From NCBI RefSeq assembly GCF_029457495.1, contig NZ_CP120361.1:744001-808000 (forward strand): a stretch of 64,000 nucleotides of DNA, read 5' to 3'. The notes beneath the pieces are model-generated. The model did not search any database and was not told the origin of the DNA. It saw only the letters and a program-made list of their open reading frames with translations. This DNA is from Chelativorans sp. AA-79. Its GTDB lineage: Bacteria; Pseudomonadota; Alphaproteobacteria; Rhizobiales; Rhizobiaceae. How positions within the stretch are numbered: the first letter of the stretch is position 1; every line of letters begins with the position of its first letter. Below, one piece after another: positions 1 to 8,928 of this stretch. The translations under genes were made by a program, and so were the position numbers.

Positions 1-1107
1 ACCCATGCCATGGATGTGCATGGCGGCAAGGGCATTATCGAGGGGCCGCGCAACTATCTTGCCGCCGGCTATCGCTCGGTGCCCGTCGGCATCACGGTCG
101 AAGGCGCCAACATCCTCACCCGCAATCTGATGATCTTCGGTCAGGGCGCGATCCGCTCGCATCCCTTCATGCTGAAGGAATTGCTGGCGCTTTCCGACCA
201 GGACAAGAAGCGCGGGCTCGATGCGTTCGACGATGCGTTCTGGAAGCATCTCGGCCACGCGGCCAGGAATGCCGGGCGTGCATTCCTGCGCGGCTGGTCC
301 GGCAGCCTTCTGGGGCCAGCCCCGGACAATGCCGCAATGCCCCGTTACTGGAAGAGGCTGTCGCGCCATGCGGCGGCCTTTGCGCTCACGGCGGACTTGG
401 CTCTGCTCACCCTCGGCGGCGCGCTGAAGCGCAAGGAGATGCTCTCGGCCCGGCTGGGCGACATCCTCGCGGAGCTTTATCTTCTCGGTGCGGTCCTGAA
501 GCGGTTCGAGGATGAAGGACGGCAGGAGGAGGACCGGCCGATCGTCGATTATCTCATGCAGCAGGGGGAAAGCAGGATCGCCGCCGCCTTCCGCGGTGTG
601 CTCGACAACCTGCCGGCGCGCTGGGCCGCGCGGCTCGTCCGGCTCCTCGCCTTCCCCTTCGGCGTGCCGGACCCGGTCCCTTCGGACCGCCTGACGACGC
701 GGCTCGCCGAGGTCCTGATGAAGCCTTCCGCCCAGCGCGACCGGCTGACGCCTGGCCTCTATCTCGGCCAGGGCCATGCCGAGCATCCGGTAAAGGATCT
801 GGAGGAAGCCTTCCGGCTCGTGGTGGAAGCGGCTCCCGTCGAAAAGAAGATGCGGGAGGCGCGCGTACGCGAGGTTCAGGAGGCTTTCGAGAAGGGCGTC
901 ATCTCGGATGCGGAGCGCGAGCTGCTGGCCCGCGTGGAGGAGGCGGTGGAGAAGGTGGTCGCCGTGGATGCATTTCCTATGGAGGACATCTCGCCGATCG
1001 CCGGGCAGCATAAGCGGCAGGATCGCGGCACGCGGAAGCGCGCCCGTTCCGCGCCCTCACGAAGCGGGGAGGCTCGCGCGAAGCGTGAGACGGTGAAGGG
1101 GCTTTAG
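1..1107 (+). CDS. fadE: Acyl-CoA dehydrogenase FadE, C-terminal part (5' end outside window)
   Basis: This is the last 368 residues of a FadE-type acyl-CoA dehydrogenase, the flavoenzyme that makes the trans-2-enoyl-CoA in the first step of fatty acid beta-oxidation. The reading frame is open from base 1, so the start lies outside the window. The visible part begins with the conserved end of the catalytic domain (GGKGIIEGPRN and TVEGANILTRN). The FadE-specific C-terminal DUF1974 region follows from about residue 50 of the fragment. The last roughly 40 residues are an unusual Arg/Lys/Ser-rich tail beyond the normal family end. The hbd and etf genes downstream, on the other strand, fit the same pathway because ETF accepts electrons from acyl-CoA dehydrogenases. 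Confidence 0.9.
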   Translation, partial: THAMDVHGGKGIIEGPRNYLAAGYRSVPVGITVEGANILTRNLMIFGQGAIRSHPFMLKELLALSDQDKKRGLDAFDDAFWKHLGHAARNAGRAFLRGWSGSLLGPAPDNAAMPRYWKRLSRHAAAFALTADLALLTLGGALKRKEMLSARLGDILAELYLLGAVLKRFEDEGRQEEDRPIVDYLMQQGESRIAAAFRGVLDNLPARWAARLVRLLAFPFGVPDPVPSDRLTTRLAEVLMKPSAQRDRLTPGLYLGQGHAEHPVKDLEEAFRLVVEAAPVEKKMREARVREVQEAFEKGVISDAERELLARVEEAVEKVVAVDAFPMEDISPIAGQHKRQDRGTRKRARSAPSRSGEARAKRETVKGL

Positions 1108-1168
1108 ATGTGAGCGGCCGGTTGAAGCGTTTCCCGCATGCCCATCGCCGGCTCTCCTCGCCATCATT

Positions 1169-1309
1169 CAGGCATGGATCCTCGGGTCAAGCCAGGTCAA
1201 GCCCGAGGATGACGAGGTGGTCGGGCTTGCGCAAATCAACAGCGCCGGGGATTGGCGGAAAGGTTCCAGACATTCGTCGTCCTCGGGCTTGACCCGTGGA
1301 TCCATGCCT
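1169..1309. repeat. Intergenic palindromic repeat element
   Basis: Two arms of about 33 bp are inverted copies of each other: roughly 1170-1216 (AGGCATGGATCC, TCGGGTCAAGCC, CGAGGATGACG) and 1275-1308 read in reverse. The left arm carries an extra 10-bp tandem copy, AGGTCAAGCC at 1193-1202. The element fills the gap between the converging fadE and hbd genes. It resembles the dispersed intergenic palindromes common in Rhizobiales genomes (inference). No second copy was noticed in this window. Confidence 0.7.
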
Positions 1310-1367
1310 CAACTTGACCGCTTGTGCCGGCGCTGCAGGAAAATGATCTCTGATATCGCTGAGCCTA

Positions 1368-2249
1368 CTACCGCGTCGGCACCGGCGGGTCCTCGCGGTA
1401 GTCGTAAAAACCGCGGCCGGTCTTGCGGCCGAGCCAGCCCGCCTCGACATATTTCACGAGCAGCGGGCAGGGGCGGTATTTGGAATCCGCCAAGCCCTCA
1501 TAGAGCACCTGCATGATGGAAAGACAGGTGTCGAGGCCGATGAAATCCGCCAGCTGCAGCGGGCCCATGGGGTGGTTTGCACCGAGTTTCATGGCCGTGT
1601 CGATCGCCTCGACGGAGCCGACGCCCTCATAGAGGGTGTAGATCGCCTCGTTGATCATCGGCAGCAGGATGCGGTTGACGATGAAGGCCGGAAAATCCTC
1701 CGCCACCGTGATCGTCTTGTCCAGGCTCTCGACGAAGCCGCGCGCGGTCTCGAAGGTCGCATCCTCCGTAGCGATGCCGCGGACGAGTTCCACCAGCTTC
1801 ATCACCGGGACCGGATTCATGAAATGGATGCCGATGAAGCGCTCGGCGCGGTCGGTCTGCGAGCCGAGCCGCGTGATGGAGATCGAAGAGGTGTTGGTGG
1901 CGAGCAGCGCCTCCGGATTCAGGATCGGGCAGAGCTGGGCGAAGATCTTGCGCTTGACCGTCTCGTCCTCGGTGGCCGCCTCGATCACCAGGTCGCAATC
2001 GGACAGGTCCTCCAGCATCGCCGCCGGCATGATGCGGGCGAGCGCCTCCTGCCGGATCTTCTCCTCGAGCTTCCCCGAGGAGACCTGGCGGGCCATATTG
2101 CCGCTGATCGTGGCGATGCCCGCCTCGATGCGGTCGGAGGAGAGATCATAGAGCTTGACCTTGTATCCTGCGAGCGCCGCCACATGGGCGATGCCGCTCC
2201 CCATCTGGCCTGCGCCGACGATGCCCACTGTCTTGATGCTGCCCGACAT
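1368..2249 (-). CDS. hbd: 3-hydroxybutyryl-CoA dehydrogenase
   Basis: A 293-residue NAD-dependent 3-hydroxyacyl-CoA dehydrogenase, which oxidises L-3-hydroxybutyryl-CoA to acetoacetyl-CoA. The N-terminal Rossmann fold shows GAGQMG at residues 12-17. The catalytic region has TNTSS at about 118-122 and the active-site histidine in GIHFMNPVPV (H142). The C-terminal dimerisation domain follows, so length and order match the single-domain family. The ATG at 2249 was chosen over upstream in-frame starts because AAGGTGAGG sits just before it and homology starts there. It lies downstream of etfB-etfA, the usual rhizobial order, but a terminator-like hairpin separates it from etfA, so it may also have its own promoter. 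Confidence 0.93.
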   Translation of the reverse strand: MSGSIKTVGIVGAGQMGSGIAHVAALAGYKVKLYDLSSDRIEAGIATISGNMARQVSSGKLEEKIRQEALARIMPAAMLEDLSDCDLVIEAATEDETVKRKIFAQLCPILNPEALLATNTSSISITRLGSQTDRAERFIGIHFMNPVPVMKLVELVRGIATEDATFETARGFVESLDKTITVAEDFPAFIVNRILLPMINEAIYTLYEGVGSVEAIDTAMKLGANHPMGPLQLADFIGLDTCLSIMQVLYEGLADSKYRPCPLLVKYVEAGWLGRKTGRGFYDYREDPPVPTR

Positions 2250-2304
2250 GTCCTCACCTTCGGGGCAATCCATGCCGCCCCGCCCGCCTTTGTTGCAGTG
2301 CAAA

Positions 2305-2341
2305 CTAAAAGGGCGGGGTCGCCTCGTCTACCCCCGCCCTT
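2305..2341 (-). terminator. Rho-independent terminator after etfA
   Basis: On the minus strand AAGGGCGGGG and CCCCGCCCTT form a perfect 10-bp stem (2309-2318 with 2332-2341), followed directly by TTTTAG. It lies between the etfA stop and the hbd start, so it should end or attenuate etfBA transcription before hbd. Confidence 0.75.
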
Positions 2342-2369
2342 CCGGATTCTGCATGTGCCTGAAGAATTG

Positions 2370-3299
2370 TCAAAGCGCCTTTTGTAGCTCCGGCAGGATG
2401 ACGAAGAGGTCGCCGACGATGCCGTAGTCGGCGACCTGAAAAATCGGGGCTTCCTCGTCCTTGTTGATGGCGACGATGACCTTGGAATCCTTCATCCCGG
2501 CCAAATGCTGGATCGCGCCGGAAATGCCGCAGGCGATGTAGAGGTCGGGCGCCACCACCTTGCCGGTCTGCCCCACCTGCCAGTCGTTCGGTGCATAGCC
2601 GGCATCCACCGCCGCGCGGGAGGCGCCCACCGCCGCCCCCAGTTTGTCGGCGAGCGGCAGGATCACTTCCTCGAACTTTTCCGACGAGCCGAGCGCGCGG
2701 CCGCCGGAGATGATGATCTTGGCCGAGGTGAGTTCCGGGCGGTCGCTTGCCGCGATCCGGTTCTCCACGAAGCGCGAAAGGCCGGCATCGTCGGCTGCGT
2801 TCGCGTTCTCCACCGGGGCCGCGCCACCCTCGTCCGCTACCTGGAAGGAGGAGGTGCGCACCGTGACGACACGCTTCGGGTCCGTCGATTCCACCGTCTG
2901 GATGGCGTTGCCCGCATAGGTCGGCCGCTTGAACGTGGTGGCGTTCACCACCTCGACGACGTCGGAAACCTGCATCACGTCGAGAAGGGCGGCCACGCGC
3001 GGCATCACGTTCTTGCCCGTCGTGGTCGCCGGCGCCACGAAGGCGTCATAGCCGTCCGCCAGCGCCACGATCGTGGCGGCGAGCGGTTCGGCGAGCTGCT
3101 GCGCGAGCGCTTCGCTCTCGGCCAGCAGGACCTTCCGAACGCCGGCCAGCTTGGCGGCGGCCTCCGCTGCCGGTTTGGCGCCCTCGCCCGCGACGAGGAT
3201 GTCGATTTCGCCGCCGATTTCCTTCGCCGCCGAAAGCGTCTTGGCTGTCTGCTCGGAAAGCGACTGGTTGTCGTGCTCTGCGACAAGAAGAATTGCCAT
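2370..3299 (-). CDS. etfA: Electron transfer flavoprotein alpha subunit
   Basis: A 309-residue ETF alpha subunit (FixB/EtfA family). It binds FAD and, with EtfB, carries electrons from acyl-CoA dehydrogenases to ETF-ubiquinone oxidoreductase. The C-terminal FAD-binding domain is well conserved: [13 protein letters not shown] around 197-209, then [12 protein letters not shown] and [12 protein letters not shown] near the end. The N-terminal domain is the expected alpha/beta fold starting [11 protein letters not shown]. It sits 25 bp downstream of etfB on the same strand, so the two are almost certainly co-transcribed. Full length, nothing missing. Confidence 0.96.
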   Translation of the reverse strand: MAILLVAEHDNQSLSEQTAKTLSAAKEIGGEIDILVAGEGAKPAAEAAAKLAGVRKVLLAESEALAQQLAEPLAATIVALADGYDAFVAPATTTGKNVMPRVAALLDVMQVSDVVEVVNATTFKRPTYAGNAIQTVESTDPKRVVTVRTSSFQVADEGGAAPVENANAADDAGLSRFVENRIAASDRPELTSAKIIISGGRALGSSEKFEEVILPLADKLGAAVGASRAAVDAGYAPNDWQVGQTGKVVAPDLYIACGISGAIQHLAGMKDSKVIVAINKDEEAPIFQVADYGIVGDLFVILPELQKAL

Positions 3300-3324
3300 T
3301 GTCCTATCCTTTCCTATCGCCAGA

Positions 3325-4074
3325 TCACAGCACGCCGGCTTCGTTCTTCAGCCGGTCGACCAGTTCGGCCACCGAATTCACCTTGATGCCGGCCTTGCGT
3401 CCCGCCGGCTCCTCGGTCTTGAGCACCTTGAGCCTCGTCTTCACCTCCACGCCGTAATCGGCGGGTGACTTCTCGTCGAGCGGCTTCTTCTTGGCCTTCA
3501 TGATGTTGGGCAGCGAGGCATAACGCGGCTGGTTCAGGCGCAGGTCGGTGGTGACGATGGCGGGCAGCTTCAATTCCACCACCTGCAGGCCGCCGTCCAC
3601 CTCACGCGTGACGGTCACATGCCCGTCGCCCACCTCCACCTTGGAGGCGAAGGTGCCCTGCGCCCAGCCGAGGAGGGCGGCCAGCATCTGGCCGGTCTGG
3701 TTGGCGTCGTCGTCGATCGCCTGCTTGCCGAGGATGACGAGGCCGGGTTTCTCCTCCTCTGCCACTCCCTTCAGGATCTTCGCCACGTCGAGCGGTTCGA
3801 CGGTTTCATCGGTCTTGACGAGAATGGCGCGGTCGGCGCCCATTGCGAGCGCGGTGCGCAGGGTTTCCTGCGCCTTGTCCGGGCCGATGGAGACGGCCAC
3901 GATCTCCTCCACCTTGCCGGCCTCCTTCAGGCGGATCGCCTCTTCCACCGCGATCTCGTCGAACGGGTTCATCGCCATCTTTACATTGGCGAGCTCGACG
4001 CCTGTGCCGTCCGCCTTCACGCGCGGCTTCACATTTGCGTCGATCACCCGCTTCACCGGTACAAGGACCTTCAT
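3325..4074 (-). CDS. etfB: Electron transfer flavoprotein beta subunit
   Basis: A 249-residue ETF beta subunit, the partner of the EtfA encoded downstream, which binds AMP structurally. It begins with the family hallmark [10 protein letters not shown] and contains the conserved [12 protein letters not shown] segment in the AMP-binding region. The start at 4074 was preferred to the ATG 39 bp upstream because the extra residues ([13 protein letters not shown]) are not family-like and homology begins at MKVL. It is the first gene of the etfB-etfA unit. The 216-bp gap upstream to the rhomboid gene leaves room for a promoter, though none is convincing. Confidence 0.96.
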   Translation of the reverse strand: MKVLVPVKRVIDANVKPRVKADGTGVELANVKMAMNPFDEIAVEEAIRLKEAGKVEEIVAVSIGPDKAQETLRTALAMGADRAILVKTDETVEPLDVAKILKGVAEEEKPGLVILGKQAIDDDANQTGQMLAALLGWAQGTFASKVEVGDGHVTVTREVDGGLQVVELKLPAIVTTDLRLNQPRYASLPNIMKAKKKPLDEKSPADYGVEVKTRLKVLKTEEPAGRKAGIKVNSVAELVDRLKNEAGVL

Positions 4075-4290
4075 GCGCCTACCTCTCCAAGTCCAAAATC
4101 TGGTCCGGATCACATCATCCGAATAGCCCGATCCGTCAGCCGATTTCCACCATGTTCAGGGGAAACGAACATGCGCAGGACGGTGTTGAGAACGGCCCGC
4201 CGCGCAAGCCGCCGGACCGTAGTTAGGACTGACGCACACGTCAATATGCGCCGGCGCACCCGGCTCCTGGCATGCGGAATTGGATCGATT

Positions 4291-5004
4291 TTATTTCACT
4301 TTCACCGCCTCCGGCACGACGACCGGGCGGTCGAACAGCGGCACGCCGCGCCGCCGCATGGGAAAGACCAGCACCGCCCCCGCGATGATGCCGCCGATAT
4401 GCGCAGACCAGGAGATCTGGTTCTCCCGGTCGATGACGAACATCAGGAACTGCGTACCGATCCAGAGCAGGAGCACAATATAGGCCGGCAGGCGCAGCGG
4501 GATGCGTGCGAAGGCCAGGACCCAGAGCTTCACGCGCGGATGCAGGATGAGATAGGCGGCGATGACGCCCGCCACCGCGCCCGAGGCGCCGATGAGCGGC
4601 GCCTGGGAATCCGGCACCGTCATGCCGTGGAAGGCAGCCGCAGCGATCGTGCATACAAGGTAGAACAGCAGGTAGCGGAAATGCCCCAGCGCATCCTCGA
4701 CATTGTCGCCGAAGACCCAGAGGAAGAGCATGTTGCCGCCGAGGTGAAAGATGTCGCCATGCAGGAAGGCATAGGTGACGTAAGTGAGCGGGGCGGGTAC
4801 GAGCTCGAGCTCGGGCGGCAGCACCGCAAGGTCATGCACGACGGAAGGGATATAGCCGAGGCCAAGCACCGCCGCCTGCATGGATTCTACGCCGCTCAGC
4901 GAGGTCAACGCCCAGATGAAGATGTTGAGGGCGATGATGGAAAAGGTCATATACTGGTGCTTGATGTAGCGCAGGCGGTTCGCATCGTGGAGTGGAATGA
5001 ACAT
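4291..5004 (-). CDS. Rhomboid-family intramembrane serine protease
   Basis: A 237-residue membrane protein with six predicted transmembrane helices, related to rhomboid proteases that cut substrate proteins within the membrane. The catalytic dyad is visible: serine in GASGA (S141) and histidine in SAHIGG (H202). The supporting HLGGN motif (H87, N91) is in helix 2, so the protein should be active. The start at 5004 (MFIPLHDAN, typical of alphaproteobacterial members) avoids overlap with the upstream gene; an in-frame start at 5088 would add 28 residues unlike the family. It lies 34 bp after the cobalamin adenosyltransferase gene on the same strand. The substrate cannot be told from sequence. 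Confidence 0.9.
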   Translation of the reverse strand: MFIPLHDANRLRYIKHQYMTFSIIALNIFIWALTSLSGVESMQAAVLGLGYIPSVVHDLAVLPPELELVPAPLTYVTYAFLHGDIFHLGGNMLFLWVFGDNVEDALGHFRYLLFYLVCTIAAAAFHGMTVPDSQAPLIGASGAVAGVIAAYLILHPRVKLWVLAFARIPLRLPAYIVLLLWIGTQFLMFVIDRENQISWSAHIGGIIAGAVLVFPMRRRGVPLFDRPVVVPEAVKVK

Positions 5005-5038
5005 GAGCCTGCGCCCCGCAACCGTCAGCCCGCGCCCA

Positions 5039-5620
5039 TCAGCGGTTCTGCCCGGGAACCCATAGCACGTCGAGCGCGCCTTTGTCATTGACCGCCCTTG
5101 CGGCGACGAAGAGGAAGTCGGAGAGGCGGTTGATGTAGCGCAGCGCCTCCTCTCCTACGCTTTCCTCCGGCATCCGGCGCAGTTCCACCATCAGCCGCTC
5201 GGCGCGGCGGGTCACCGTACGGGCAAGGTGAAGTGCCGCCGCGGCCGGCGAGCCGCCCGGCAGCACGAAGGAGTTGAGCGGCGCAAGGCCGGCGTTGAGC
5301 CGGTCGATCTCCCGTTCGAGCCGCTCGACCTGGGAGGCGACGATGCGCAGCGACTGCACCCCGCTCTTCCCCGCGCCCTCGGGTGTGGCGAGGTCGGCGC
5401 CGAGATCGAAGAGGTCGTTCTGGATACGCTGGAGCATGCGATCGATCTCGGGGTGGCCTTCGCCCGTATGGATGCGGGCCATGCCGATGCAGGCGCTCAC
5501 CTCGTCCACCGTGCCATAGGCTGCCACGCGCATATCGCTTTTCAGACGCCGCGCCCCACCCACGAGCCCCGTGGTGCCGTCGTCGCCTGTGCGGGTGTAG
5601 ATCTTGTTGAGCTTCACCAT
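5039..5620 (-). CDS. Cob(I)alamin adenosyltransferase, PduO type
   Basis: A 193-residue ATP:cob(I)alamin adenosyltransferase of the PduO/MMAB family, which adds the adenosyl group of ATP to reduced cobalamin to make coenzyme B12. The N-terminal ATP-binding motif is clear (YTRTGDDGTTGL, residues 7-18), followed by a DEVSACIG helix. The C-terminal half has the RRAERLMVELRR and YINRLSDFLFVAAR helices typical of the trimeric enzyme. ATG 5620 (MVKLNKIYTRTG) matches the family start; the longer open frame upstream overlaps the HIG1 gene and looks non-coding. Linkage to etfBA suggests, but does not prove, a link to adenosylcobalamin-dependent propionyl/methylmalonyl-CoA metabolism. Confidence 0.93.
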   Translation of the reverse strand: MVKLNKIYTRTGDDGTTGLVGGARRLKSDMRVAAYGTVDEVSACIGMARIHTGEGHPEIDRMLQRIQNDLFDLGADLATPEGAGKSGVQSLRIVASQVERLEREIDRLNAGLAPLNSFVLPGGSPAAAALHLARTVTRRAERLMVELRRMPEESVGEEALRYINRLSDFLFVAARAVNDKGALDVLWVPGQNR

Positions 5621-5646
5621 GGGACGGCCTCCTGGATGTCTGCGGA

Positions 5647-5847
5647 TCAGTTTCCGGACTGGCTGTACCACATCGCCAGCACGATCAGAACGATGGCCAC
5701 GAACTGTAGCGCCACGCGCGCCTGCATCAGCTTGTTCGAGGTGTTTCCGGAGCCGCCGCGGACCATATTCATGAGGCCGCGGATGAGGACGAAGACGACT
5801 GCGACCATTACGATGACGGCCAGGATGTTGAAGATGGTGGAGGACAT
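5647..5847 (-). CDS. Small two-helix membrane protein, HIG1 domain
   Basis: A 66-residue protein with two hydrophobic helices (about 6-26 and 43-61) joined by a short polar loop. The second helix starts with NKLMQARVALQ, which resembles the HIG1 (hypoxia-induced gene 1) signature. In mitochondria and some alphaproteobacteria HIG1 proteins associate with cytochrome oxidase; a respiratory role here is inference. Related small proteins (twin transmembrane proteins) occur beside cobalamin adenosyltransferase and etf genes in rhizobia. It is 26 bp upstream of the adenosyltransferase gene on the same strand, so probably co-transcribed. Confidence 0.82.
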   Translation of the reverse strand: MSSTIFNILAVIVMVAVVFVLIRGLMNMVRGGSGNTSNKLMQARVALQFVAIVLIVLAMWYSQSGN

Positions 5848-5874
5848 GTTTTTCGCTTTCTCCGGAAGGCAGGG

Positions 5875-6708
5875 TCATCCCTGGTTGGCGATCAGCCGGT
5901 AAAAGAGGCGCGCGGGCAGGATGCGTTTCAGGGCTACCCCGATCTTCGCCGGCAGGGTCACGACATAGTGCGGACGCGGCTGCGGATGAAGGAGCGCGTG
6001 ACGCAAGGCCTTATATACCGCTTCCGGTCCCAGCTTTAAGCGCGACTTGCTGCCGCCGGCCTTCATCCGCGCGAGCTGCGCCCGATATTCGCTGCCGTGC
6101 ACCGAGCCTTCCACGTCGATATAGCGCTCGAACCAGCCAAGGCCGTTGATGGCGATCCGCGAGCGGACGGGCCCAGGCTCGATCAGGCTGACATGGATGC
6201 CGGAGCCGGCAAGCTCGGCCCGCATGCAGAGCATCAGCCCCTCCACCGCGTGTTTCGAGGCGGTATAAGCCCCGCGATACTTGATCGGCAGCAGCCCGAG
6301 AATCGAGGAGCAGTGGACGATGCGGCCATGCCCCTGGGCGCGCATAACCGGCACGATCCGGCGTGTCAGGTCATGCCAGCCGAAGAAATTGGCCTCAAAC
6401 TGCGCGCGCAGCGCTTCCATCGGCAGGTCTTCCACCGCACCCGCTTGCGCGTGGGCACCGTTGTTGAAGAGGGCGTCCAGCCGCCCGCCGGTCCTGCCGA
6501 GGACGTTTTCCACAAGCGCGGCAATGGATGTGGGCTCGGCATAATCCAGGTAGAAGGCCTCGATCCCGTCCCGCTCCAGGGCCGCCAGATCCTCCTGCCT
6601 GCGCGCGGTCGCGAAGACGCGCCAGCCATCGCCCTTTAGCGCGCGGGCGCAGTGCGCGCCAATCCCGGAGGAGGCGCCGGTGACGAGGATCGTGCCGTTC
6701 GCGTTCAT
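5875..6708 (-). CDS. Short-chain dehydrogenase/reductase (SDR)
   Basis: A 277-residue classical SDR, a single-domain Rossmann enzyme using NAD(P)H on an unknown carbonyl or alcohol. Cofactor motif TGASSGIG is at residues 10-17, NNGA at 82-85, the catalytic serine is in CSS (134-135), and the YxxxK pair is Y148/K152. The C-terminal third is extended and basic, with HYVVTLPAKIG near the end, as in SDRs acting on hydrophobic substrates; this is not decisive. It ends 27 bp before the HIG1 gene and may be first in that run. The YihY gene diverges only 23 bp upstream. Confidence 0.88.
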   Translation of the reverse strand: MNANGTILVTGASSGIGAHCARALKGDGWRVFATARRQEDLAALERDGIEAFYLDYAEPTSIAALVENVLGRTGGRLDALFNNGAHAQAGAVEDLPMEALRAQFEANFFGWHDLTRRIVPVMRAQGHGRIVHCSSILGLLPIKYRGAYTASKHAVEGLMLCMRAELAGSGIHVSLIEPGPVRSRIAINGLGWFERYIDVEGSVHGSEYRAQLARMKAGGSKSRLKLGPEAVYKALRHALLHPQPRPHYVVTLPAKIGVALKRILPARLFYRLIANQG

Positions 6709-6731
6709 CGAGGGTCGATTTCTCCAGCTTC

Positions 6732-7643
6732 TTGCTTCAGCACACGGGTTTCACATATTCGGCCTATCCGGCACAACGAGAGGATTCGGGATTGCGCAGG
6801 TTGGTGGCACTGAGAAGGGTCGCAAGAGACGCGTTCGGTCATTTCAATGCCGACGATGGTTGGGCCATGGCCAGTCATCTCGCCGTCAGCGCGCTCCTGG
6901 CGCTCTTCCCCTTCCTGATCTTCGCCACCGCGCTGGCGAGCTTCCTGGGAGCCGACGCGTTTGCGGACACCGCGGTGCACATCGTCTTCGACACCTGGCC
7001 CAGGGAAGTGGCCGAACCGATCGCGCGGGAGGTCAACAACGTTCTCGGCGTGCGGCGCGGAGACGTGCTCACCTTCGGTGTCGTCTTCGCTGCCTTCTTC
7101 GCCTCCAACGGGGTGGAGGCGCTCCGGCTTTCGCTCAACCGCGCCTACCGCGTCGAGGAAAGGCGCTCGATCATCTTCCTGCGTCTGCAGAGCCTCGCCT
7201 TCGTGCTGATCGCCACGGTGGGCTTCATGGCCATCAGCGTGCTCCTGGTCATCGCCCCGGTGGCGGCCAATATTGCGCTCTCGCATATGGAATGGCTCGG
7301 GCCCTATATGGGCACGATCACCGCCTGGCGATACGTCGTGGCCGTCGTGGTGCTCGTGCTGGCGCTCATCGTCGTGCATATATGGCTGCCGGCCGGCGAG
7401 CGGAGATTGGTCGACATCGTCCCTGGCATTATTTTCACGCTTCTCGGCTGGCTCGCCGGTTCCAGCCTGTTTGCTGCCTATCTCGGTCGCTTCAGCAGCT
7501 ATGCGAGCACCTATGCGGGGCTCGCATCGATCATGATCGCCGTGGTCTTCCTCTACATCATCTCCGCGATCTTCATCCTCGGCGGCGAGATCAACGCCGC
7601 TATCATGCGCTATCGGGCCGCGCGCAGGACATTGGAGGGCTGA
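6732..7643 (+). CDS. YihY/BrkB-family inner membrane protein
   Basis: A 303-residue integral membrane protein with about six helices, of the YihY (UPF0761, formerly RNase BN/BrkB) family, whose function is unknown. The family's opening motif is visible (GWAMASHLAVSALLALFPFL, about 44-63), as is the conserved end (LYIISAIFILGGEINAA). The first 25 or so residues are poorly conserved, so translation might begin at a TTG (6792) or GTG (6804) in the same frame. It diverges from the SDR gene and overlaps the 3' end of the DMT gene by 34 bp, tail to tail. Confidence 0.85.
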   Translation: MLQHTGFTYSAYPAQREDSGLRRLVALRRVARDAFGHFNADDGWAMASHLAVSALLALFPFLIFATALASFLGADAFADTAVHIVFDTWPREVAEPIAREVNNVLGVRRGDVLTFGVVFAAFFASNGVEALRLSLNRAYRVEERRSIIFLRLQSLAFVLIATVGFMAISVLLVIAPVAANIALSHMEWLGPYMGTITAWRYVVAVVVLVLALIVVHIWLPAGERRLVDIVPGIIFTLLGWLAGSSLFAAYLGRFSSYASTYAGLASIMIAVVFLYIISAIFILGGEINAAIMRYRAARRTLEG

Positions 7644-8500
7644 ACGGTCGCCAGCGCCACCCCAAGAGTGGTGAGGACCATTCCGCCGATCTGGATGAGC
7701 GTGAGCGTTTCGCCGAAGAGCGCCCAGGCCATGATCGCCGTCACGGCGGGCACGAGGTAGAACAGCGAGGCCACGCGTGCAACGGCGCCTTTGCGGATGA
7801 GCAGCATCAGGAGGAAGATAGCACCGAGCGACAGGACCAGCACCAGCCACGCCATGGCGAAGATCAGTTCGCCATTGAGCACGAAGCGCCTCGTCTCGAA
7901 AAGAAGCGAGATCGGGAAAGCGACGAGGAAGCCACCCAGATACTGGTAGAGCGTGCCGGTGATGAGATCCACATGCCCGACGAACCGCTTCTGCCACACC
8001 GTGCCGGCACTCATGGCGGCGACGGCCAGAAGGCCCACGCCGACGGTGGCCGGAGTAATGCCGCCGGTCACCATGCCGAGCTTGGGCGAAAGCACGATGG
8101 CGACGCCGAGAAGGCCGACGACGAGGCCCAGCCAGTGGCGGCTGTCTACCTCTTCTCCGGCTACCGCACCCGCCATCAACGCTGTGATGAGCGGCTGAAG
8201 CCCGATGATGAGCCCCGCGAGCCCGGCCGGCAAGCCGTGGCGGATCGCCCAGAACACGCCGCCCAGATAGATGCCGTGCATGAGCACTCCGGCCACGCAC
8301 GAATGAAAGGCCGTGCGTGGAGAGAGCCGGCCGGCGCCGAAAACGGGAATCAGCAGCAGGAGAAGCGCGAAGCTCAGCGCAAAGCGCACCCAGAGGAAGG
8401 TGAATGGCTCCGCCCAGGGCATGGCATAGCGCGCGCCGATGAACCCCGTAGACCAGAGAACGACGAAAAGCGCCGGCGCTGCCTTTGCAAGATGGGACAT
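7610..8500 (-). CDS. EamA/DMT-superfamily transporter
   Basis: A 296-residue membrane protein with ten predicted helices arranged as two EamA repeats, typical of drug/metabolite exporters (RhtA/RarD-like). The first repeat starts ALFVVLWSTGFIGARYAMPWAEP, a common opening of the family. The substrate cannot be read from sequence; amino-acid or metabolite efflux is usual. ATG 8500 (MSHLAKAAP) was chosen instead of the upstream ATG because the additional 20 residues are polar and unlike the family. The gene ends inside the 3' end of the converging YihY gene. Confidence 0.87.
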   Translation of the reverse strand: MSHLAKAAPALFVVLWSTGFIGARYAMPWAEPFTFLWVRFALSFALLLLLIPVFGAGRLSPRTAFHSCVAGVLMHGIYLGGVFWAIRHGLPAGLAGLIIGLQPLITALMAGAVAGEEVDSRHWLGLVVGLLGVAIVLSPKLGMVTGGITPATVGVGLLAVAAMSAGTVWQKRFVGHVDLITGTLYQYLGGFLVAFPISLLFETRRFVLNGELIFAMAWLVLVLSLGAIFLLMLLIRKGAVARVASLFYLVPAVTAIMAWALFGETLTLIQIGGMVLTTLGVALATVQPSNVLRAAR

Positions 8501-8612
8501 CGGGGTTCCAGGGAGTTTCACTGCGATTCGCCGCAACATCTGCACCGCCGGGCGCGGCAAGAAAAGCGAAAGTTTTGCATTCTAATGTCAATGATGCTGA
8601 AGCTGCCGCCCG

Positions 8613-8915
8613 ATGGCCCAGGAGGGCTGGATGCTGACGAGGCTCGATCCGATCTGGCTGGTCTTCGCCGTCGCTGCCGTGTCTATGCTGGCCTATCTGT
8701 TCTCCGTTGCGCTCCAGGGCGTGCTGCGGGATGCCGGCTTCGGCGTCGTCGCAAATGCCGCCGTCATCACCGCGGGCTTCTTCGCGGCGATCCATCTGGG
8801 CAATTCCCGTGAGATGCGCTTTGATCTCGCGGGTGGCGCGCTAACCGGTGTGGCCGGCGCCTTTGTGCTCCTCCTCGCTGTCGTGCTCCTCAAGGCGGCG
8901 CTGAAGCGGCTGTAG
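8613..8915 (+). CDS. Small hypothetical membrane protein
   Basis: A 100-residue protein with about three hydrophobic helices (roughly 15-37, 43-62 and 73-95) and a basic C-terminus. I do not recognise a family. The coding call rests on the gene-like hydrophobic pattern, its fit between the flanking genes, and the stop 13 bp before the converging gluQ gene. The start may be ATG 8613 or ATG 8631 (MLTRLDPIW). It diverges from the DMT transporter. Confidence 0.6.
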   Translation: MAQEGWMLTRLDPIWLVFAVAAVSMLAYLFSVALQGVLRDAGFGVVANAAVITAGFFAAIHLGNSREMRFDLAGGALTGVAGAFVLLLAVVLLKAALKRL

Positions 8916-8928
8916 GCCTGCATCGCTT

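Noticed and set aside
6705..8795. A 696-codon open frame on the minus strand
   Set aside because: It runs across the YihY and DMT genes and has low-complexity Arg/His/Asp composition. The real genes in other frames have clear family motifs.
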